A DNA stretch of 64,000 bases from Nocardioides iriomotensis (GTDB taxonomy: Bacteria; Actinomycetota; Actinomycetes; Propionibacteriales; Nocardioidaceae): NCBI RefSeq assembly GCF_004168035.1, contig NZ_SDPU01000018.1, forward strand, positions 118,367-182,366, in the 5' to 3' direction. The notes under the pieces are model-generated. The model was not told the origin of the DNA, searched no databases, and saw only the letters and a list, made by a program, of their open reading frames with translations. Shown here piece by piece: positions 1 through 7,916 of this stretch (its first letter is position 1; the number at the start of each line of letters is the position of its first letter). The position numbers and the translations under genes were made by a program.

Positions 1-638
1 CCGAGGTGCTGCGCCGGCCGCGCTGGCTGCGCGACTTCGCGCGGAGCGGGCAGATCCCCGACCTGACCACGCCCAACCTGGTCGAGGGGGACGGCAGCGG
101 CGGGCCGGCACCGACCTTCTTCGGCGCCTACGGCCAGTGGATGACGTCCGAGCCGCCGTCCTGGGAGGACGTCGCGTGGATGGTGCAGGAGTGGGGCGGG
201 CCGTTCCTGCTCAAGGGTGTCTGCCGGGTCGACGACGCCCTGCGCGCCGTCGACGCCGGCGCGACCGGGATCTCGGTGTCCAACCACGGCGGCAACAACC
301 TCGACGGCACGCCCGCGCCGATCCGGGTGCTGCCCTCGATCGCCAGGGCCGTCGGCGACCAGGCCGACGTCCTGCTCGACGGCGGCGTGCGGCGCGGCAG
401 CGACGTGGTCAAGGCGGTCGCGCTGGGCGCCAAGGCGGTGATGATCGGGCGCGCCTACCTGTGGGGGCTCGCCGCCAACGGCCAGGCCGGTGTCGAGAAC
501 GTCCTCGACGTCCTGCGCGGCGGCATCGACTCGGCGCTGCTCGGTCTCGGCCACTCCTCGATCCACGACCTGACCCCGGACGACGTGCTCGTGCCCACCG
601 GCTTCACCCGCGAGCTCGGCGTGCCGCGGACGGCCTGA
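1..638 (+). CDS. mftD: MftD, pre-mycofactocin synthase (3' part; start lies before the window)
   Basis: Flavin-dependent enzyme of the lactate-oxidase-like alpha-hydroxy-acid dehydrogenase family. MftD oxidatively deaminates the AHDP intermediate released by MftE, giving the dicarbonyl of pre-mycofactocin. Roughly the last 210 residues are present, in the frame starting at base 3. The FMN and active-site block is clear: GGPFLLKGV, then SNHGGNNLDGTPAPI, then LLDGGVRRGSDVVKA and IGRAYLWGLA. The ending HDLTPDDVLVPTGF is typical of MftD rather than of generic lactate oxidases. It runs straight into a mycofactocin-type SDR 5 bp downstream. In most genomes mftD lies between mftC and mftE. Here those two overlap each other 38 kb away, so this is probably the only mftD, although a second mft cluster upstream of the window cannot be excluded. 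Confidence 0.93.
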   Translation, partial: EVLRRPRWLRDFARSGQIPDLTTPNLVEGDGSGGPAPTFFGAYGQWMTSEPPSWEDVAWMVQEWGGPFLLKGVCRVDDALRAVDAGATGISVSNHGGNNLDGTPAPIRVLPSIARAVGDQADVLLDGGVRRGSDVVKAVALGAKAVMIGRAYLWGLAANGQAGVENVLDVLRGGIDSALLGLGHSSIHDLTPDDVLVPTGFTRELGVPRTA

Positions 639-643
639 CCGGG

Positions 644-1423
644 ATGCCCGTCGCGCTGGTCACCGGCGCCGCGCGCGGGATCGGCGCGGCCACGGTGGCG
701 GCGCTGGCCGACGACGGGTACCAGGTCGTCGCGCTCGACGCGTGCGCCGGCGACGACGGCACGGTCGGCTACCCGCTGGCGTCGCGCCAGGACCTGGACG
801 CCGTCGTCGAGCCGTACGGCGACCGGGTGCTGCCGTGGGTCGCCGACGTGCGCGACGCGGCCGCGGTGCACGCCGCCGTCGACGCCGCCGTGGCGCGCTG
901 GGGGCGGCTCGACGCTGCCGTCGCCGCTGCCGCCGTGATCGCGGGGGGACGGCCGCTGTGGGAGACGCCGGCGCGCGACCTCGACCTGCTCTGGGACGTC
1001 GACCTCCGGGGCGTCTGGCACACCGCCGCTGCCGCCGTACCGGCGATGCTGGCGGGTCCCGACCCGGGCCGCGGCCGATTCGTCGCGGTGGCGTCGGCGG
1101 CGGGATCGCGGGGCCTCTACGCGCTGTCGGCGTACACCGTCGTCAAGCACGCCGTGGTCGGCCTCGTCCGGGGCCTCGCGGCCGACCTGGTCGGCACCGG
1201 GGTCACGGCGGTCGCGGTCTCGCCGGGAGCGACGGACACGGCGATGCTGGCCGCGACGGCCGGGCTCTACGGGATCGACGACCCGGCGGCGCTGGCCGGC
1301 CACCAGCTGCTCCGGGAGCCGCTCACCCCGGCCGAGGTGGCGGCCACGATCCGGCACTGCTGCGGCCCGGAAGGGCGGGTGCTGAACGGCTCGGTCGTCG
1401 CCGCCGACGGAGGCTTCGCGTGA
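644..1423 (+). CDS. Mycofactocin-coupled SDR-family oxidoreductase
   Basis: Short-chain dehydrogenase of 259 residues. The Rossmann motif is TGAARGIG near residue 8, and the catalytic residues sit in AYTVVK (Tyr-x3-Lys), preceded by the Ser of VASAAGS. After the second beta strand there is a roughly 20-residue insertion containing YPLASRQDLDAVV. Such an insertion marks the mycofactocin-associated SDR subfamilies, thought to hold their nicotinamide cofactor without exchange and to pass electrons to mycofactocin. The ATG at 644 lies 5 bp after the mftD stop, so the two are probably cotranscribed. The alcohol substrate cannot be read from the sequence. The family placement is strong; dependence on mycofactocin is inferred from family and neighbours. 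Confidence 0.85.
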   Translation: MPVALVTGAARGIGAATVAALADDGYQVVALDACAGDDGTVGYPLASRQDLDAVVEPYGDRVLPWVADVRDAAAVHAAVDAAVARWGRLDAAVAAAAVIAGGRPLWETPARDLDLLWDVDLRGVWHTAAAAVPAMLAGPDPGRGRFVAVASAAGSRGLYALSAYTVVKHAVVGLVRGLAADLVGTGVTAVAVSPGATDTAMLAATAGLYGIDDPAALAGHQLLREPLTPAEVAATIRHCCGPEGRVLNGSVVAADGGFA

Positions 1424-1440
1424 CCGTGGCGTCGACTCGT

Positions 1441-1460
1441 ACCTACCCGTTCGGGTAGGT
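1441..1460. promoter_or_regulatory. Perfect inverted repeat upstream of the iron-type alcohol dehydrogenase
   Basis: ACCTACCC-GTTC-GGGTAGGT is an 8-bp perfect stem with a 4-nt loop. It starts 18 bp after the SDR stop and lies about 120 bp before the ADH start. It could be an operator, for example for MadR, or a short hairpin terminator. No T-run follows, which favours an operator slightly. Confidence 0.4.
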
Positions 1461-1578
1461 GACGCCCGTCACGCGGCGGGTGTCCCGGCCCCGCCCGGTC
1501 CCTAGCCTGGGGAGTCGGGGGCGGGTCGGCCTCCAGCGCCGGCCCGAGCGGCTGCGAGCGTGGAGAGGCAGGGGTACC

Positions 1579-2814
1579 GTGACGTCAACCACCCTTCCGA
1601 TCGGGCCCCACGTGACCTCTCCGACCACCCCGGTGCCGCCGCCGCGTGCGCACGCACCGGAGCCGCCTCAGCTGGTGAAGTTCCACGCCCCGGAGATCGT
1701 CTTCGGCGTCGGCTCGCTCGGCGAGGCGGGGTTCGCGGCCGGCCGGCTGGGTGCGCGCCGGCCGTTCGTGGTCACCGACCCGGGCATCATCGAGGCCGGC
1801 TGGGTCGACGAGCTGCTCGGGCACCTGCGCGAGTCGGGGCTGCGCCCGGTGGTCTGGTCCTCGGTGACGCCGAACCCGAAGGACCGCGAGATCCGGGCGG
1901 CGTACTCCTGCTACCGCGAGGCCGCGGCCGACGTCATCATCGCGATCGGCGGCGGCTCGTGCATCGACGCGGCCAAGGGCGTGGCGATCCTCTCCGGCAA
2001 CGACGGCGACATCCTCGACTACGCCGGTGTCGACCAGGTGACCAACCCGATCCCGCCGCTGCTGATGATCCCGAGCACCTCGGGCACCGGCGCCGACGTC
2101 TCGCAGTTCTGCATCGTCACCGACACCGAGCGCTCGGTGAAGATCACCATCATGGGCCGCGCGCTCGTGCCGGACATCTCGATCACCGACCCGCGGCTGC
2201 TGGTCACGATGCCCGAGTGGCTCAACGCCGCGACCGGCCTCGACGCGCTCACGCACGGCGTCGAGTCGTTCGTCTCGCTCGCCCACAACCCCCTCGCCGA
2301 CCTCCACGCGCTGCGCGCCGTCGGTTTGGTCTGCGGCAACCTGCGCACCACGATCCACGACCCGCGCGAGGAGCAGGCACGCGCCAAGATGGCGCAGGCC
2401 AGCCTCAACGCCGGCCTCGCGTTCACCAACGCGATCCTCGGCGCCACCCACGCGATGAGCCACCAGGTGGGCGGCCTGCTCGACGCGCCGCACGGCGTCG
2501 TCAACGGCGTCCTGCTGCCGCACGTGATCCGCTACAACGCACGGGCCACGCCCGAGCGCTTCGTGGACCTCGCTGAGTCGGCGGGGCTCGACGTGTCCGG
2601 CATGCCGGGGGAGGAGGCGGCCGAGCTGCTCGCCGACCTCGTCCGCACGCTCGCCGACGACGTCGGCGTACCGAAGAACCTCCGTGCGCTCGGGGTCAGC
2701 GAGGCCGACATCCCGCGGCTGGCCCTCACCACGCTCGACGACGCGTGCCTGACCACCAACCCGCGCGCGGCCGACGGCCACGACGTCGAGACCCTCTTCC
2801 GGGCCGCGCTGTGA
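1579..2814 (+). CDS. Iron-type alcohol dehydrogenase (1,3-propanediol dehydrogenase-like), mycofactocin-associated
   Basis: Group III metal-dependent alcohol dehydrogenase of 411 residues. It has the NAD-binding motif GGGSCIDAAKG. Metal ligands are visible in GLDALTHGVESF (Asp, His), ATHAMSHQVGG (His) and DAPHGVVNGVLLPH (His). The GTG at 1579 is preferred because AGGCAGGGG lies just upstream; it gives a Pro/Ala-rich N-terminal extension of about 35 residues before the core at LVKFHAPEIVFG. A GTG at 1612 is the alternative. The next gene (madS) overlaps it by a GTGA, so they are coupled. In M. smegmatis a similar ADH (MSMEG_6239) sits in the mdo/madSR region, so this is probably a mycofactocin-linked dehydrogenase for short alcohols or diols. 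Substrate inferred only. Confidence 0.85.
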   Translation: MTSTTLPIGPHVTSPTTPVPPPRAHAPEPPQLVKFHAPEIVFGVGSLGEAGFAAGRLGARRPFVVTDPGIIEAGWVDELLGHLRESGLRPVVWSSVTPNPKDREIRAAYSCYREAAADVIIAIGGGSCIDAAKGVAILSGNDGDILDYAGVDQVTNPIPPLLMIPSTSGTGADVSQFCIVTDTERSVKITIMGRALVPDISITDPRLLVTMPEWLNAATGLDALTHGVESFVSLAHNPLADLHALRAVGLVCGNLRTTIHDPREEQARAKMAQASLNAGLAFTNAILGATHAMSHQVGGLLDAPHGVVNGVLLPHVIRYNARATPERFVDLAESAGLDVSGMPGEEAAELLADLVRTLADDVGVPKNLRALGVSEADIPRLALTTLDDACLTTNPRAADGHDVETLFRAAL

Positions 2815-4271
2815 CCAGCGACCCCGTCGGCGACGAGCGTCCCGGGCCCAAGCGCCCGGACCTCGTCACGCTGACGGGCGTCCGCTCCGGGAAGCGGTCC
2901 TACTACCGCGCGTACGTCCGCTCCGACGAGCGGCTGCAGCGCGCGGTCCGCGCCATGGACTCGATCTCGCGGGCGCTGGTCCGCACGGTCGAGGGGCCGC
3001 GCGGCCTGCTCGAGGAAGTCGCCCGCGCGGCCGCCCAGCACCTCGAGGCCGAGTGGACGATCCTCGCCCTCGGCGACGGCCACCTCACCGGTGCCCGGCC
3101 GCGGTTCCTGGTCGTCGACGCGACCGGCGAGGTGTTCGGGTCCGACGGCGAGCTGCCCGGACAGGTGCGCCGCGAGCTCGGCGCGATCCGGGCCGGGCAC
3201 GCGGTCCGGGCGTTCGACGACAGCCGCTGGGTGCGGGTGCCGATGAGCCTCGAGGGTCGCCAGGTCGGCAGCCTCGCCGGGCTGCACGGTCTCGAGGTGC
3301 AGCCGGAGCCCAGCGACCTGTCGGTGCTGCGGATCCTGGCCAACCAGGCCGCGGTGTCGCTGCACACGTCGGAGCAGTACCAGGCCGGGCTCACCTTGCA
3401 CCGCCGCGCGCAGCGGCTGTACGACGAGGCGACGGCCCAGGCCCAGCACCTCGCCGAGCGCACCCGCGAGCTGCGGCAGGCCGAGCAGCGGCTCGTGCTC
3501 GCCCACCAGCGCGAGCTGCTCGACGCCGAGCGGCACCGGATCGCCCGCGAGCTGCACGACAGCGTCACCCAGTACGTCCTCTCCGCCGGCATGGCCGTCG
3601 AGGTCGCGCGCGGCGACGTCGACGCCTACGCCACGGGCGCGCGCGACGGCAGCCCGGAGGGGGCACGGCGCGTGCTCGAGCAGCTCGAGACCGCCAAGAA
3701 GCTGTCGCAGGAGGCCGTCGACCAGCTGCGGCGCGCGATCTACGCGCTGCACCAGACGCCGCGCGAGACCGTGTCGACGCTGCCCGAGCTGCTGCAGGAG
3801 GTCACCGAGCACCACCGGCCGCAGCTCGACGTCGGGCTGCACGTCGAGGGCGACGTGGTCATGCTGGGCAACGATGCCGACCACGAGATCGCCCGGGCCG
3901 TCGGCGAGGCGATGTTCAACGTCGCCACCCACGCGCGCGCCACCCGGGCCGCCGTACGCCTGAGGTACCGGACCGACGAGATCCTCGTGTCCGTCGCCGA
4001 CAACGGCCAGGGCACGCCGGCCGAGCTGAGCCGGATGCTCCGCGTCGAGCGGCGCGGCTCGCCCGACGGGCGGCACCGCGGCCTGGCCAACATCGAGACC
4101 CGCATCGTCGAGCTCGGCGGGACCGTCGCGTTCCGCCGCGCCCGGCTGGGCGGGGTGCGCGTCGAGATGCGCGTCCCGCTTCCGCTCCCGGCCAACCCGC
4201 GCCGCGGGATCATCAACGAGCTCGTCGGGACCGGCCGGCCCGCGAGCACCGACGTCGACCAGGAGGCCTGA
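2811..4271 (+). CDS. madS: MadS/MnoS-type cytoplasmic sensor histidine kinase
   Basis: NarL-class histidine kinase of 486 residues with no membrane segment. The order is a GAF-like sensor region (about residues 55-200), a charged coiled coil rich in Glu/Arg/Gln (about 200-245), and HisKA_3 with ERHRIARELHDS, His249 being the phospho-acceptor. A HATPase domain follows with the N-box EAMFNVATHARA and the G-box VADNGQG. It starts on a GTG overlapping the ADH stop, and the response regulator follows 1 bp after its end. The mycobacterial counterpart MnoS controls NDMA-dependent alcohol dehydrogenase expression with alcohols as carbon source. The signal sensed here is unknown; the GAF domain suggests a cytoplasmic small molecule. 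Confidence 0.82.
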   Translation: MTSDPVGDERPGPKRPDLVTLTGVRSGKRSYYRAYVRSDERLQRAVRAMDSISRALVRTVEGPRGLLEEVARAAAQHLEAEWTILALGDGHLTGARPRFLVVDATGEVFGSDGELPGQVRRELGAIRAGHAVRAFDDSRWVRVPMSLEGRQVGSLAGLHGLEVQPEPSDLSVLRILANQAAVSLHTSEQYQAGLTLHRRAQRLYDEATAQAQHLAERTRELRQAEQRLVLAHQRELLDAERHRIARELHDSVTQYVLSAGMAVEVARGDVDAYATGARDGSPEGARRVLEQLETAKKLSQEAVDQLRRAIYALHQTPRETVSTLPELLQEVTEHHRPQLDVGLHVEGDVVMLGNDADHEIARAVGEAMFNVATHARATRAAVRLRYRTDEILVSVADNGQGTPAELSRMLRVERRGSPDGRHRGLANIETRIVELGGTVAFRRARLGGVRVEMRVPLPLPANPRRGIINELVGTGRPASTDVDQEA

Positions 4272-4272
4272 C

Positions 4273-4965
4273 GTGGCGACCCTGACCCCCACCGACTCCC
4301 GCTCCGACGGGACCGCCGACGCACCCGATGCCGTCGGCATCATGCTCGTCGACGACCACGCGATCGTCCGGCAGGGCCTGCGCAGCATCCTCGAGCGCGA
4401 GTCCGACCTGCGTGTGGTCGCGGAGGCGTCCAGCTCCGCCGAGGCGCTGGCCGTGGTCGAGCGTGCCCGGCCGCAGATCGTCCTGCTCGACCTCAAGCTG
4501 TCGACCTCGTCGGACACCGAGGGGCTCGAGCTCTGCGCCGCCCTCGTCGAGCGCTACCCCGAGCTCGGCGTGCTCGTGCTGACGACGTTCCTCGACGAGC
4601 GGCTCGTGCTGGCGGCGATCCGTGCCGGCGCCCGCGGGTACGTCGTGAAGGACGTCGACACCTCGGCGCTGATCCGCGCGATCCGCGACGTGTCGCGCGG
4701 TGAGAGCGCGTTCGACGCGCGCAGCGCCGCCGCGATGGTGCGCGGGCTCAACGCGCCGCCGGTCGAGGAGTCCAAGCACCTCACCTCGCGCGAGTGCGAG
4801 GTGCTCAAGCTCCTCGCGCGCGGGCTGAGCAACAAGGACATCGGCGAGCAGCTCTACATCTCCGAGACGACCGCGAAGTTCCACGTCGGCAACATCCTGC
4901 GCAAGCTCGGCGTCTCGCGCCGGGCCGAGGCGGTCTACGAGGCCTCGAAGATGGGCGTCATCTGA
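4273..4965 (+). CDS. madR: MadR/MnoR-type NarL/FixJ response regulator
   Basis: Response regulator of 230 residues. The receiver domain has the acidic pair in VDDHAIVRQG and the phospho-acceptor Asp73 in IVLLDLKL. A C-terminal LuxR helix-turn-helix covers about residues 165-220 (LTSRECEVLKLLARGLSNKD, then TTAKFHVGNILRKLG). It starts on GTG with AGGAGG at 4261-4266. It pairs with the kinase immediately upstream. By family and context it should activate genes for mycofactocin-dependent alcohol oxidation, namely this operon and probably mdo/mft at 35-40 kb. The binding site is unknown; the palindromes at 1441 and 36664 are candidates. Confidence 0.83.
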   Translation: MATLTPTDSRSDGTADAPDAVGIMLVDDHAIVRQGLRSILERESDLRVVAEASSSAEALAVVERARPQIVLLDLKLSTSSDTEGLELCAALVERYPELGVLVLTTFLDERLVLAAIRAGARGYVVKDVDTSALIRAIRDVSRGESAFDARSAAAMVRGLNAPPVEESKHLTSRECEVLKLLARGLSNKDIGEQLYISETTAKFHVGNILRKLGVSRRAEAVYEASKMGVI

Positions 4966-5032
4966 CCGGGTGATGAGTTCTCGCGGCTCCCACCGTCATA
5001 CGGGTGACACCCCGAGACGGAAGGATGACGCG

Positions 5033-6040
5033 ATGACCGTGACGACGCGGCCGGAGGAGCCGAGCGTGGAGAGTCTGGGCGAGGTCGGCGAGCGGGAGTT
5101 CGCCGGTCTGGCGGAGCGGCACCGGCGCGAGCTGCACGTGCACTGCTACCGCATGCTCGGGTCGTTCGAGGACGCCGAGGACACCGTGCAGGAGACCTTC
5201 CTGCGCGCCTGGCGGCGGCGGGAGACCTTCGAGGGGCGGTCGACGTTCCGGGCCTGGCTCTACAAGATCGCCACCAACGCCTGCCTCGAACTGCTCGCCA
5301 AGCGCCGGCCCGAGCCCGCGACCGGCGGCGAGGTGCTGTGGCTGCAGCCCTACCCGGACCGGCTGCTCGACGAGCTGCCGACGGATGACGTCGACGAGCC
5401 GGAGTCCGTCGCCGTCGCACGCGAGACGATCGAGCTCGCCTACCTCGTGGCCGTCCAGCACCTCGCGCCCCGGCCGCGCGCCGTCCTCATCCTGCGCGAC
5501 GTGCTCGACTGGCCGGCCAAGGACGTCGCCGACCTGCTCGGGGACTCCGTCAACTCCGTGAACAGCGCGCTCCAGCGGGCCCGTGCCGGAATGCGGGAGC
5601 ACCTGCCCGCCGAGCGGCAGGACTGGACCGGCGGCGAGCTCGACGACGCGACACGGGACCTGGTGCGCCGCTTCACCGACGCCAGCCTGGCCAAGGACGT
5701 CACCACCGTCGCGACGATGCTGCGCGACGACGTCCGATTCTCGATGCCGCCGACTCCGGGCGTGTACGTCGGTCGCGACGCCGTCGTCGCCAACTGGGTC
5801 GCGGACGGCTTCGAGGACCTCCCCGAGCTGCGCGCCGTCCCCACCTCCGTGAACCGGCAGCCGGCCGTCGCCTACTACATCTGGAACGCGAGCGCGGAGG
5901 CGTTCGTGCCGCTCACGATCGACGTCCTGCGCATCTCGGGCGGGACCGTCACCGAGGTCTTCATCTTCCACGCCGACCGGTTCCCGCGCCTCGGCCTGCC
6001 CGAGCGCCTGCCGGCCGACGGCTCGGGGGTGACGTCATGA
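5033..6040 (+). CDS. ECF sigma factor with SnoaL-like C-terminal extension (SigG-like)
   Basis: Sigma-70-family protein of 335 residues. Region 2 includes LHVHCYRMLGSFEDAEDTVQ and RAWRRRETFEGRSTFRAWLY. Region 4 includes LAPRPRAVLILRDVLDWPAK and the recognition-helix stretch SVNSVNSALQRAR. A SnoaL/NTF2-like domain of about 130 residues follows (DASLAKDVTTVATMLRDDV to the end). Sigma factors of this type usually lack a classical anti-sigma factor and are controlled through the C-terminal domain. ATG 5033 is chosen over an in-frame ATG at 4970 because GGAAGGA lies just upstream. The next gene overlaps by ATGA. The regulon is not readable from the window. Confidence 0.88.
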   Translation: MTVTTRPEEPSVESLGEVGEREFAGLAERHRRELHVHCYRMLGSFEDAEDTVQETFLRAWRRRETFEGRSTFRAWLYKIATNACLELLAKRRPEPATGGEVLWLQPYPDRLLDELPTDDVDEPESVAVARETIELAYLVAVQHLAPRPRAVLILRDVLDWPAKDVADLLGDSVNSVNSALQRARAGMREHLPAERQDWTGGELDDATRDLVRRFTDASLAKDVTTVATMLRDDVRFSMPPTPGVYVGRDAVVANWVADGFEDLPELRAVPTSVNRQPAVAYYIWNASAEAFVPLTIDVLRISGGTVTEVFIFHADRFPRLGLPERLPADGSGVTS

Positions 6041-6459
6041 GCGTCGCGACCGTGCCGAGCCCACCCGCCACCTACGCGCGACGGCTTCGCCGGCTCCTCG
6101 GCGCAGGCCTCCTCGGCGTGCTCGCGGCGATGGCGGCCACCACCCTCGCCGCCGCCCTCGCCGAGGCGCTCGGCGTCACCTTCGAGGTGCCCGCCGGCAG
6201 CGGCGTGCCGATCCCGTTGCCCGGGTTCGCCTTCGTGACCGGCGTCTTCTCGGTCGTGGGCGTGCTCCTCGCCGCGGCGTTCCTGCGATGGAGCGCTCGC
6301 CCCGCTCGGCGGTTCGTCCGGACGACCGTGTCGCTGACCGCGGTCTCGCTGGTCCCGCCCCTGCTCGCCGAGGCTGACACCGCCACCACGCTCGCACTCA
6401 TGGGGCTGCACCTCATCGCCGCCACGGTGATGATCCCCGTCCTCGCCCGACGCCTCTGA
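6037..6459 (+). CDS. DUF6069-family membrane protein
   Basis: Membrane protein of 140 residues with four probable helices: LLGAGLLGVLAAMAATTLAA, FAFVTGVFSVVGVLLAAAFL, TVSLTAVSLVPPLL and TLALMGLHLIAATVMIPVLA. This matches the DUF6069 pattern. It is translationally coupled (ATGA) to the ECF sigma gene and may be its target or partner. Function unknown; no catalytic motif is visible. Confidence 0.75.
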   Translation: MSVATVPSPPATYARRLRRLLGAGLLGVLAAMAATTLAAALAEALGVTFEVPAGSGVPIPLPGFAFVTGVFSVVGVLLAAAFLRWSARPARRFVRTTVSLTAVSLVPPLLAEADTATTLALMGLHLIAATVMIPVLARRL

Positions 6460-6474
6460 CGCCGGGCCGACGCC

Positions 6475-7381
6475 CTACTTGGTCGTGTGCCGGTGCTCGA
6501 CGACCACCAGAGTGATGGCGACGAGCGCGCCGATCGCGGTCTCGACGCCGCGGTCCACGATCAGGGCGCGCGTCGACGGCTGGGCGGCGACCGTCCCCAT
6601 CAGCAGCGCCATCGGCGTGATGAACAGCAGGGCGAGCGCGTAGTTGCGAGGCACGAGAAGCTCCGTGACCACCTGCAGCGCCACGACCACCAGGACGATC
6701 GGCACTGGCTCGAGGCCCAGGCTCAGCAATGCCGCGGCGGGCAGGAGCCCGAGCGTGGTGCCGGCGATGCGGTGCCCGGCGCGCAGAACCTGGTGCTGGC
6801 GGCCCGGAGCACTCAGGGGAGCGGCTGCCGCCACCATCGCCCACCACGGATGACCGATGCCCACGGCGGCGGCAAGAGCACCGGCGACGCCCACGGCGAC
6901 GACGTACCTCAGTGAGTCGACCGGGCGAGGCGACCGGAGGCTGGGACGGCCCGGCTGGGGTGCGCCGGGCGAGGGCGTCGACGTTGCCCACGACCAGCGA
7001 GAACGCGGCGCTGGCCGTCGTGACGGCGACGGCGGCCGGGAGGTCCGACCAGCCACCGGGGGGCCGCTGCGACCGTCCCGAAGGCGAAGATCAGGAACAG
7101 CGGGCCCGGCGGGCGCCGGCGTCGACGGCCGCGAGGACGGCCCCCAGCATCACGGAGGCGAGCAGGGCAAGGCCGGTCGTGGCCTGCATGACCGCCCGGG
7201 GAAGGTGCACGTGGTTCCGCCCGTACAACGACGTGAACGCGCCGAAGGCCGCGTAGATCGCCCACGGTGCGCGATCGATCAGGACGACCGTCAGGAGCGG
7301 GACGGCGACACTGAGCCCGGCCCGCAGGGCGACGCGGTGGCCTCCGGGGGGAGCCGGCCGCACGTGGACGAGGTCGCGCAC
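6475..7381 (-). pseudogene. FUSC-family (aromatic acid exporter-like) membrane protein, disrupted by several frameshifts
   Basis: Read on the minus strand, FUSC-like membrane segments are found piecewise in different frames. They are LTVVLIDRAPWAIYAAFGAF and ALLASVMLGAVLAAV, then PLFLIFAFGTVAAA, then AAVAVTTASAAFSLVVGNVD, then LRYVVAVGVAGALAAAVGIG to the end at VVVEHRHTTK. Frame changes fall near 7101-7121 (GC repeat), near 7058-7063 (run of six G) and near 6918-6937 (CGACCGG repeated 13 bp apart). Uninterrupted, it would be a protein of about 300 residues. The 5' boundary is approximate; GTG 7381 is one possible start. It is either a real pseudogene or an error-prone stretch of assembly, since homopolymers and GC repeats are typical error sites. 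Confidence 0.7.
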
Positions 7382-7443
7382 CCCGAACGTGAGTGAGGTG
7401 CGTGCCGGCGCGGACGTCGCCGGTGGCCGGACCAGACCTCCGG

Positions 7444-7881
7444 TCAGCGCGCGTGGCGGTCCAGCGCACTCGTCCACATGCGGGAGATCAGGTGGCTCAT
7501 GGGATAGCGCTGGATCAGGAACAGCATGACCTTGTCCCGGGTGCGGCGGACGTCGGTGTAGGTCCACTCGACCTGGAGGTGGCTGCCTGCGTCGCCGTTC
7601 GGTCCGATCCGGACCGAACCGGTGCCGGAACCGCCGTAGCTGCTCTCGACCACCGTCCAGCTGACCACCGCGGGGTCGGACCAGTCGTAGCGGGCCACGA
7701 CCCAGAACGGCGAGCCGGGCGTGCTCTCGCGAGCCACCGCCCACGAGTCGCCGAGCTCGCGCACCTCGTACGTCGTGGGGTCGAGCGTGCGGTTCCAGAC
7801 CTGGAGCCGACGATCGGTGAAGTCGGTCAGGGCCTGTCGGACCTGCTCGGGTGAAGCGTGGGTGGTCACCTCGAATCGCAC
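7444..7881 (-). CDS. SRPBCC-family protein (START-like ligand-binding fold)
   Basis: A protein of 145 residues beginning VRFEVTTHASPEQVRQALTD and containing TYEVRELGDSWAVARE and LQVEWTYTDVRRTRD. This is the strand/helix pattern of polyketide-cyclase/START-like SRPBCC proteins, which hold hydrophobic ligands. A GTG start at 7881 is preferred because it begins at the first beta strand; ATG 7902 is the alternative. It lies just upstream of the broken FUSC gene on the same strand, so the two may once have formed an operon. Ligand unknown. Confidence 0.75.
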   Translation of the reverse strand: MRFEVTTHASPEQVRQALTDFTDRRLQVWNRTLDPTTYEVRELGDSWAVARESTPGSPFWVVARYDWSDPAVVSWTVVESSYGGSGTGSVRIGPNGDAGSHLQVEWTYTDVRRTRDKVMLFLIQRYPMSHLISRMWTSALDRHAR

Positions 7882-7916
7882 GCGACCAGTGGAGCACCGC
7901 ACCCACGGTCACGTCA

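Noticed and set aside
137..643. Upstream extension of the SDR frame overlapping mftD
   Set aside because: The sequence is Arg-rich shadow of mftD. The SDR homology begins at ATG 644.
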